54,290 nucleotides of DNA from JAVVXB01 sp036651815 (GTDB lineage: Bacteria > Bacillota > Clostridia > Christensenellales > CAG-138), in the NCBI GenBank assembly GCA_036651815.1, contig JAVVXB010000020.1:1-54290 (forward strand), in the 5' to 3' direction. This document shows positions 48,627-54,290 of the stretch, piece after piece. How positions within the stretch are numbered: position 1 is the first letter of the stretch; each line of letters starts with the position of its first letter. The translations under genes were made by a program, and so were the position numbers. The notes beneath the pieces were generated by a model. The model saw nothing but the letters and a program-made list of their open reading frames with translations. It had not been told where the DNA came from and ran no database searches.

Positions 48627-48682
48627 AAAAACCGTGGAGCTCAATCTTCTGTGCTGAAGCAATCCACGGTTTATTTGCTTTT
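48627..48682. terminator. Bidirectional terminator between cls and the LD-carboxypeptidase
   Basis: AAACCGTGGA (48629-48638) pairs perfectly with TCCACGGTTT (48663-48672) around a 24-nt loop. A/T-rich tails flank both sides: TTTATTTGCTTTT on plus and TTTTTGG on minus. Confidence 0.8.
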
Positions 48683-48723
48683 CCCGATGGCTACCGCGCG
48701 GTAAGCGGCGCTAAACGCACCTT

Positions 48724-49728
48724 CTATTTCGCAACGAACGCACTCGTGAGCGCGACGGTTTGATTGGTTGCATCCAGTTCTGCGGTGCAGCCAATCGGTA
48801 AGGTGAGCATTGGGTGTGTGTGTCCGCAATCAAATTCTGCAAGAATCGGAAAATGTGCATCTCCCAATACTTCCAATAGAATTTCATATGGCCTTCTTCC
48901 TGTTTTCAGATCGTCAAACCGTTCATGCTTTCCCAAAATAAGGCCGCCAATTCGATCGAATACGCCGCTGACGCCCAGCAGCGCAAAACTGCGTTCAATA
49001 TCCGCAGCGTCCTTGAGACCATCTTCAATAAAGAGAATATCGCCTACTTTGATTTCTGGCATGTATTCCGTGTTCCATAGGCCCTGCATGGTGTTTAAAT
49101 TGCCACCTAGTAAGCGACCGCTCGCCTTGCCACTCCGTACGGTAATTAACTCATTTTTATGCGGGCTTTTGCCACGCTTCTGTGTTTCCCAATCGATGTA
49201 TTCCTCCGTCCACGCATTGGGTGTTGGCATGACATAGGGAACGTGCACATTGCCCATTGCAATATTGGCAAAGTATGTGTACGTATGCTCCATATAGGGT
49301 GGTAATTCTCCAAACGAAGCGGCGACAGCAGGGCCGTAATAGGTCGTTAATCCAGTTTTCGCATAGATCCCAAGCAGCAAGGCCGTCACATCCGAATAGC
49401 CCACGATCATTTTCGGCGCTTGCTTCAACGCCTCATAATCAAGATAAGGCAAAATAGAATTTGAGTTCATTCCACCGATTGCAGCCATCAAACATTTTAC
49501 ACTTGGATTTCGGATCAACGCATTCATTTCGTCCGCGCGCGCCGCAATGCTACCGGAACGATAGAAATCCTGTTGCCCGGTCAGTTTCCCTTCCAAAACA
49601 AAAAAGCCCTTGCTTTCCAGATACGCCTTCCCGCGGCGATAGCGTGTTCCCGCCGTTGCCGTCACGGGAGAGGACGGCGAAAAAACCGCTATGGTATCGC
49701 CAGCCTGAAGTTTTGATGGAAGTATCAT
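48724..49728 (-). CDS. S66-family LD-carboxypeptidase (LdcA/MccF-like)
   Basis: A 334-aa protein from ATG 49728 (MILPSKLQAGDTIAVF), with AAAGGA 8 nt upstream. The nucleophile Ser is in GYSDVTALLLGIY, with Glu in GGLILGKHERFDD and His in DCGHTHPMLTLPIGCTAELD. LdcA-type enzymes trim the D-Ala from recycled muropeptides; MccF-type members cut toxic peptide-nucleotides. There is no signal peptide, so a cytosolic role in wall recycling or self-protection is likely. It lies between cls and clpX, where it breaks the usual order. Confidence 0.88.
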   Translation of the reverse strand: MILPSKLQAGDTIAVFSPSSPVTATAGTRYRRGKAYLESKGFFVLEGKLTGQQDFYRSGSIAARADEMNALIRNPSVKCLMAAIGGMNSNSILPYLDYEALKQAPKMIVGYSDVTALLLGIYAKTGLTTYYGPAVAASFGELPPYMEHTYTYFANIAMGNVHVPYVMPTPNAWTEEYIDWETQKRGKSPHKNELITVRSGKASGRLLGGNLNTMQGLWNTEYMPEIKVGDILFIEDGLKDAADIERSFALLGVSGVFDRIGGLILGKHERFDDLKTGRRPYEILLEVLGDAHFPILAEFDCGHTHPMLTLPIGCTAELDATNQTVALTSAFVAK

Positions 49729-50112
49729 TGGCAACATCCTTTGTTTAAATGATGTGTTTCGAAATAGGAATTTTACGTTTACGAGTGGACGTATTGTCCG
49801 TTTAAGCGAACCCTTTGCAGGATTGTTGGCGGTCACTCCGAAATTCTATAAGCATAAATGACAACAAGGATGCCACAAATACCTTCCTGGTCATATAGAA
49901 ACGCATCCGCTCAAATATGCATCAATCCGGTTACTACGTCAACCGGCTCGAAAAGCGAACGAGTAGACAATGCCTTCGCACGGTCTACTCGATCAGTTCT
50001 TGTGGTATATCCTTTGCGCAAAGCCATTGGCGCGTATGGATTCTGCGCAAGCCATTCATGGTTTAAACCCGCCGCTCTCTCAGCCGTTTCCACAGTAAGA
50101 GCCAATTACAGG
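49729..50112. other. Gene-free stretch between the LD-carboxypeptidase and clpX
   Basis: No confident gene. A 64-codon minus-strand frame (49911-50105) begins with TTG just after clpX but has no ribosome-binding site. A GGAC/GTCC stem with a 5-nt loop lies near 49790. No terminator with a T run was found after clpX. Confidence 0.5.
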
Positions 50113-51381
50113 TTAGGCGGTTTTCGGTTTCTTGGCCGGTTTTTTCTCGGCCCTCTTTCCCTCGGTAAACGTTGGCGGTGTTTCTTTATTGATGGTCTGC
50201 TCGGAAATATTGCAAGCCACAATGTTATCCTTGGACGGGATATCAAACATGATATCCAGCATCACATTCTCCAGAATGGCACGCAGCCCACGGGCGCCGG
50301 TCTTGCGTTCTATCGCTTTCTTCGCCACCGCGCGTAACGCTTTTTCATCGAAGCTTAACGCCACGCCATCCATTTCGAACAGCCGCTGGTACTGGCGGGT
50401 CAGCGCATTTTTCGGTTCCGTTAAGATGCGTAGAAGCGCATCTTCATCGAGGTTTTCCAATGTGACAATGATGGGCATACGACCCACAAACTCTGGAATC
50501 AAGCCATATTTCAGCAGATCTTCCGGCAGAATGCTCTTGAGGGTCTCGCCAATGTCTTTTTCAACATTGCTCTGCACATCCGCACCAAATCCCATAAGCT
50601 TCTGTCCTATGCGCTTTTCGATGATCTTATCGATGCCCGAAAATGCGCCGCCACAGATGAACAGAATGTTGGTTGTATCGATCTGGATAAATTCCTGATG
50701 TGGGTGCTTACGCCCGCCCTGCGGCGGAACGGATGCCACCGTACCTTCTAAGATCTTAAGGAGTGCCTGCTGCACACCCTCGCCGGATACATCCCGCGTA
50801 ATGGATACGTTCTCGCTTTTTCTGGCGATTTTATCGATTTCATCGATGTAAATGATGCCCTTCTCGGCCTTCTCCACATCATAATCGGCAGATTGAATAA
50901 GCTTAAGCAGGATGTTTTCTACATCCTCACCCACGTAACCAGCCTCAGTGAGACTCGTTGCATCCGCGACGGCAAAGGGTACGTTCAGTATCTTTGCGAG
51001 GGTCTGCGCGAGCATCGTTTTGCCGCAGCCCGTTGGCCCTAACATAACGATGTTGCTCTTTTGCAGCTCCACGTCATCATCCTTTTTGCTGGCGGAGTTG
51101 ATGCGCTTATAGTGATTATAAACCGCGACTGCAAGCGCTTTCTTAGCATCGTGCTGGCCAATCACATATTCGTTCAGTGTGTCCAGAATATACTGGGGCT
51201 TTGGGATATCCTCTAGCTCAAGGGGTTCGCTTTCCACGTCCTCCTCGATGATTTCCCGACAAAGATCCACGCATTCATTGCAAATGTTGACGCCCGGCCC
51301 TGCAATAATGCGGTGAACTTCTTCCTGTGCTTTGCCGCAGAACGAGCAGCGTACGTTGGATTTATCTTCGGATTTTGTCAT
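50113..51381 (-). CDS. clpX: ATP-dependent Clp protease ATPase ClpX
   Basis: A 422-aa protein. The N-terminal zinc-binding domain is CSFCGKAQEEVHRI...CNECVDLC; Walker A is GPTGCGKTMLAQTLAK; Walker B GIIYIDEIDKIARK; sensor and arginine residues follow in the C-terminal domain (GARGLRAILENVMLDIMF). The ClpP-docking loop appears as LMGFGAD. It unfolds substrates and feeds them to ClpP. It lies 3 nt after clpP. Confidence 0.98.
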   Translation of the reverse strand: MTKSEDKSNVRCSFCGKAQEEVHRIIAGPGVNICNECVDLCREIIEEDVESEPLELEDIPKPQYILDTLNEYVIGQHDAKKALAVAVYNHYKRINSASKKDDDVELQKSNIVMLGPTGCGKTMLAQTLAKILNVPFAVADATSLTEAGYVGEDVENILLKLIQSADYDVEKAEKGIIYIDEIDKIARKSENVSITRDVSGEGVQQALLKILEGTVASVPPQGGRKHPHQEFIQIDTTNILFICGGAFSGIDKIIEKRIGQKLMGFGADVQSNVEKDIGETLKSILPEDLLKYGLIPEFVGRMPIIVTLENLDEDALLRILTEPKNALTRQYQRLFEMDGVALSFDEKALRAVAKKAIERKTGARGLRAILENVMLDIMFDIPSKDNIVACNISEQTINKETPPTFTEGKRAEKKPAKKPKTA

Positions 51382-51384
51382 TTT

Positions 51385-51969
51385 TCATCTCCTTGCGAGA
51401 AATACCTCATCAATTAAGCCGTATGCCTTGGCTTCCTCGGCGCTCATATAATTGTCACGTTCTGTATCCTGCTGCACCTTTTCGATTGGTTGACCTGTAC
51501 GGGCGGCCAGAATTTCATTCAGTCGTTTTTTGATCTTCAGAATCTGCTCCGCCTGAATATTGATGTCCGTCGCCTGCCCTTGGGTACCACCACTGGGTTG
51601 GTGGATCATAATCTCCGCATTGGGCAGCGCCTTGCGCTTACCCTTGGCTCCAGCCGCTAGCAGGAATGCGCCCATAGACGCGGCAAGCCCTACACAGATG
51701 GTGGAAACTTCGCACTTGATATACTGCATCGTGTCGTAGATCGCCATGCCTGCGCTGACAGAACCGCCAGGGCTGTTGATATAGAGAAAGATGTCTTTAT
51801 CCGGATCATCTCCCTCAAGAAACAGCATCTGTGCAACAACGATATTTGCGGTATCATCGTCCACCGTTCCACCAAGAAATATAATGCGATCCTTAAGCAA
51901 ACGGCTGTAAATATCGTAGGAACGCTCCCCACGATTGGTCTGCTCGATGACCATTGGTATTAAATTCAT
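51385..51969 (-). CDS. clpP: ATP-dependent Clp protease proteolytic subunit
   Basis: A 194-aa protein starting MNLIPMVIEQTNRGERSYDI. The catalytic Ser is S98 in GLAASMGAFLL and the His is H123 in MIHQPSGG; both match the family numbering. The Asp lies in the C-terminal half. It forms the double-heptamer chamber served by ClpX and other Clp ATPases. AAGGAGG precedes the ATG, and it lies downstream of tig and upstream of clpX. Confidence 0.99.
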   Translation of the reverse strand: MNLIPMVIEQTNRGERSYDIYSRLLKDRIIFLGGTVDDDTANIVVAQMLFLEGDDPDKDIFLYINSPGGSVSAGMAIYDTMQYIKCEVSTICVGLAASMGAFLLAAGAKGKRKALPNAEIMIHQPSGGTQGQATDINIQAEQILKIKKRLNEILAARTGQPIEKVQQDTERDNYMSAEEAKAYGLIDEVFLARR

Positions 51970-52033
51970 ACCCTGCCTCCTTGGGAAAAATCAATTATTC
52001 TGCGCCCGCTTCGTTTTTCCTGGACAGCGGTTT

Positions 52034-53362
52034 TTATTTTTTTGGTTTCTCTGCCTTCTCTGCGTCATCCTTGGTCTTCTTTTCCTTGACCAGCTTGGCA
52101 TTTTCCACGATAAACTCCACCGTTTTTTCGGCAACAACGCGGTCGCTCAAATATTCCCGATCATCCTCGCTCAAATTCTTTTCGAATGCTTCGGGTTCCT
52201 GACTGTTTTTGCCGGCATACTCCGCGATGGATTTCTGGAGATCCTCATCCGTGCAAGTAATGCTCTCAGCTTTACCCACGGCTTCGATAACCAGCTGCAT
52301 TTTCACGCGCGCGGCGGCTTCCTCACGATAGCTCTCCTTGAGGGCTGTAAGATCCGTACCAGTGAACTTGCAGTAATCCTCCATCGATAGGCCGCTCGCT
52401 TTCAAACGGTAAGCGATATCCTGCAGCATATAGTTGACCTGACGCTCGATCATTACGTCCGGAATGTCCACGGTCGCGTTATCACACGCAGTCTTGATGG
52501 CAAGATTTTCGATGGCCGTCTTGCGATTGGCCTCTGCCTGTTCGCTCATGGTCTTTTTCTTGTCGGCGATCAACGCATCGAGCGTATCAAACTCCGAAAT
52601 ATCCTTGGCAAACTCATCATCCAGCGTAGGCAGTTCCTTGAACTGCACGGCTTTGATGGTGATGGCAAAGACAGCTTCCTTGCCGGCAAGCGGCTCTGCA
52701 TACTCTGCAGGGAAAGTCACCGTAATGTCCTTGCTCTCACCCGTTTTCATGCCGATAACCTGCTCTTCAAAGCCCGGAATAAACGTGTTGCTGCCAATGA
52801 CAAGCATCTGATCCTCGGCGGTACCGCCATCAAATTTCTCGCCATTAACACTGCCGGAATAGTCCAGCATCACGCGGTCATCATTTTCGACAGCACGATC
52901 GACATCGACAAAGCGCGCATTTTTTTCGCGCTCCTTCTCGATTTCGGCCATGACTTCCTGATCCTCCACAGTATACGTGGGCTCAGCCACTTCTATACCC
53001 CGATACGCACCAAGCGTAACTTCGGGCTGGAGCTGCACCTCGGCCGTGAACACCACGCCGTCCTGCAGACTGATGGTTTCTATATCAAGAGAAGGTTTAT
53101 CCACGGCAATCAGCTTATGCTCATCCAAAGCCGCGTCATAAGCATCGCCCCAAACAATTTCGAAAGCATCTTCGAAAAAGACTTCGGCTCCATACAGGTT
53201 TTCGATAACCTTGCGGGGCGCTTTTCCCTTGCGGAATCCCGGGACATTGTAATGTTTCACGCCCTTCAGATAGGCCTGTTGCGTTGCAACTGCAAAAGTC
53301 TCGGGAGATACGGAAACGGTCAGTTTTACGCGGTTGTTTTCCAATTTTTCAAAGGTTGCCAT
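52034..53362 (-). CDS. tig: Trigger factor, ribosome-associated chaperone
   Basis: A 442-aa protein. The start is the ATG at 53362 (MATFEKLENNRVKL), with GGAGG just upstream; a longer frame to 53392 lacks support. The N-terminal ribosome-binding domain contains GFRKGKAPRKVIENLYG, an FKBP-type prolyl isomerase domain follows (VMLDYSGSVNGEKFDGG to FPAEYAEPLAGKEAVF), then the C-terminal arm. It assists nascent chains at the exit tunnel. A promoter lies about 55 nt upstream. Confidence 0.97.
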   Translation of the reverse strand: MATFEKLENNRVKLTVSVSPETFAVATQQAYLKGVKHYNVPGFRKGKAPRKVIENLYGAEVFFEDAFEIVWGDAYDAALDEHKLIAVDKPSLDIETISLQDGVVFTAEVQLQPEVTLGAYRGIEVAEPTYTVEDQEVMAEIEKEREKNARFVDVDRAVENDDRVMLDYSGSVNGEKFDGGTAEDQMLVIGSNTFIPGFEEQVIGMKTGESKDITVTFPAEYAEPLAGKEAVFAITIKAVQFKELPTLDDEFAKDISEFDTLDALIADKKKTMSEQAEANRKTAIENLAIKTACDNATVDIPDVMIERQVNYMLQDIAYRLKASGLSMEDYCKFTGTDLTALKESYREEAAARVKMQLVIEAVGKAESITCTDEDLQKSIAEYAGKNSQEPEAFEKNLSEDDREYLSDRVVAEKTVEFIVENAKLVKEKKTKDDAEKAEKPKK

Positions 53363-53419
53363 GCTGTGCTCCTCCAGAAGTCTCTCTATCAAGTTGGCAT
53401 ACTAGGCCAGTATCGAATT

Positions 53420-53448
53420 ATCTTACCATGTCTTACCTGCGAATGCAA
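53420..53448 (-). promoter_or_regulatory. Promoter of tig-clpP-clpX
   Basis: TTGCAT (53448-53443), 17 nt, TAAGAT (53425-53420), with the -10 extended as TGGTAAGAT. The region 53449-53727 up to the thrS promoter shows no gene. Confidence 0.65.
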
Positions 53449-53727
53449 GAAAAAATCCGGCATTTCAGCCATGCGCCGTGATAGAAAGACCATTTTTTGG
53501 GTGTCGCTACCTTGTGTCTGCGAAAAACAATTCGCTTTTTGGCTGATCAGCATTTTGCCCATTGCCAGGTTCAAGCGCACATTTTTTTTGCATTTCTGAT
53601 GCGTTGAGGCATTGTCAACGATTCTCACAAATGCGGTTGGGAGAATTATCGAATTTAACAAGTCCAATCGTTTACAATGGCTCTTAAGCTTTTTTAGGAA
53701 CATGCGCTGCGATTTTAGCGCTGCGCG

Positions 53728-53756
53728 TTGACAATTCTATCATTCCGTCCTATAAT
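53728..53756 (+). promoter_or_regulatory. Consensus promoter of thrS
   Basis: TTGACA (53728-53733), 17 nt, TATAAT (53751-53756): a perfect sigma-A promoter, suiting a strong gene controlled by an attenuator. Confidence 0.9.
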
Positions 53757-53762
53757 AATTTT

Positions 53763-53990
53763 GTTTCTAAATGGAACTGGGAAGCAGTAACGCAGTACAG
53801 ACGCGATTGCAATGCAGAGAGCCGCTGCCTTTGGCTGAGAGCGCGGCATGCGGTCATGTGCGCGAAGACCACCCAGGGATTGGAAAACGGGTCTGCCCGA
53901 TACAGCAGAATACGAGAACCAACGAGGGTGGAACCACGGCAGAGCATTTGTCGTCCCTTGCATCATATGCATGCGAGGGACGTTTTTTAT
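53763..53990 (+). promoter_or_regulatory. T-box riboswitch of thrS
   Basis: About 230 nt of leader. The T-box sequence GAGGGTGGAACCACGG lies at 53923-53938. A long stem I precedes it, with ACC at 53868-53870 (a second ACC at 53871-53873) as likely specifier for threonine. The terminator CGTCCCTTGCAT/ATGCGAGGGACG (53952-53963 with 53971-53982) is a 12-bp stem followed by TTTTTT. Uncharged tRNA-Thr should block the terminator. Confidence 0.95.
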
Positions 53991-54020
53991 TCCCCGCACA
54001 ACAGAAAGGAAGCAGATTTT

Positions 54021-54290
54021 ATGATTTTAACTTTTCCAGACGGCAGCAAACGTACGTTTTCTGACGGAATGACCGGCATTGAAGTTGCCAGCGAAATCAG
54101 TCCTAGACTTGCAAAAGCAACGCTGAGTTGCGCCATCGATGGTGTCCACAGTGACGCGTTCCGTCCCATCCATGGTGACCACTCAATCAAGTTCTTTACG
54201 TTTGAAGATGAGAATGGCCGTTGGGCCTATCGTCATACCGCGTCCCATGTGCTGGCTCAGGCATTCAAACGACTCTATCCGGAGATTAAG
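54021..54290 (+). CDS. thrS: Threonyl-tRNA synthetase, N-terminal part cut by the window edge
   Basis: The first 90 codons, from ATG 54021 preceded by AAGGA, read a TGS domain (MILTFPDGSKRTF, then ATLSCAIDGV) and the start of the editing domain with the RHTASHVLAQA motif. It charges tRNA-Thr. The frame is open to the window end. The Thr T-box upstream agrees. Confidence 0.95.
   Translation, partial: MILTFPDGSKRTFSDGMTGIEVASEISPRLAKATLSCAIDGVHSDAFRPIHGDHSIKFFTFEDENGRWAYRHTASHVLAQAFKRLYPEIK

Noticed and set aside
49911..50105. A 64-codon minus-strand frame just after clpX
   Set aside because: It needs a TTG start with no ribosome-binding site and shows no family signal.

Overview
The window is a chromosomal segment of a Gram-positive bacterium of phylum Bacillota, most likely class Clostridia. 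The signs are an AGGAGG-type ribosome-binding site before most genes, a SAM-I riboswitch and a T-box leader, the block tig-clpP-clpX-lonB-lonA-engB, a Cys-containing (zinc-type) ribosomal protein S18, an rpsF-ssb-rpsR operon, and SH3b and Pro-Thr-rich surface proteins. No close species can be named from the sequence alone. I saw no tRNA, rRNA, CRISPR array, prophage or intact insertion sequence.

Layout. (1) 1-11.7 kb, minus strand: rpoB, rpoC, a 248-aa cysteine-rich membrane protein, rpsL, rpsG, fusA and the first 18 codons of tuf. (2) 12-18.1 kb: an HD-domain protein, a small unknown protein divergent from a TtcA-like tRNA thiolation enzyme, the rpsF-ssb-rpsR operon, a PepV-like dipeptidase, and a regulator with two Myb-like domains. 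(3) 18.5-22.2 kb: a DUF2804/HAD/GNAT operon facing metK, which has a full SAM-I riboswitch. (4) 22.5-33.5 kb, minus strand, cell envelope: an operon of an MFS transporter, a secreted PIG-L deacetylase and a PIG-L-like/phosphodiester-glycosidase fusion; then a five-SH3b protein; then an ABC ATPase, a CARDB-like surface protein and an FtsX/MacB permease. (5) 34-40.8 kb, plus strand: metY-metA (O-acetylhomoserine route to methionine), an RsmF-like rRNA methyltransferase, prmA, mtaB and a HIT protein. (6) 41-53.4 kb, mostly minus: a phosphoesterase, a zinc-ribbon protein, engB, lonA, lonB, cls (plus), an S66 LD-carboxypeptidase, clpX, clpP and tig. (7) 53.7 kb to the end: a consensus promoter, a threonine T-box leader and the start of thrS.

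Main findings. Five genes (the unknown gene at 13223, ttcA-like, prmA, lonB, cls) have a TATACT-like -10 box ending only 6 or 7 nt before the ATG and no Shine-Dalgarno sequence, so they are probably leaderless; four of them form two divergent pairs. The envelope operon at 22.5-28.1 kb pairs an apparently active PIG-L enzyme with a paralogue that has lost its zinc ligands and is fused to a phosphodiester-glycosidase domain. Structured RNA lies in the str operon, and a diverged dispersed repeat is shared by two intergenic regions. Promoters, hairpins and start choices were read by eye; no alignment or database search was run.
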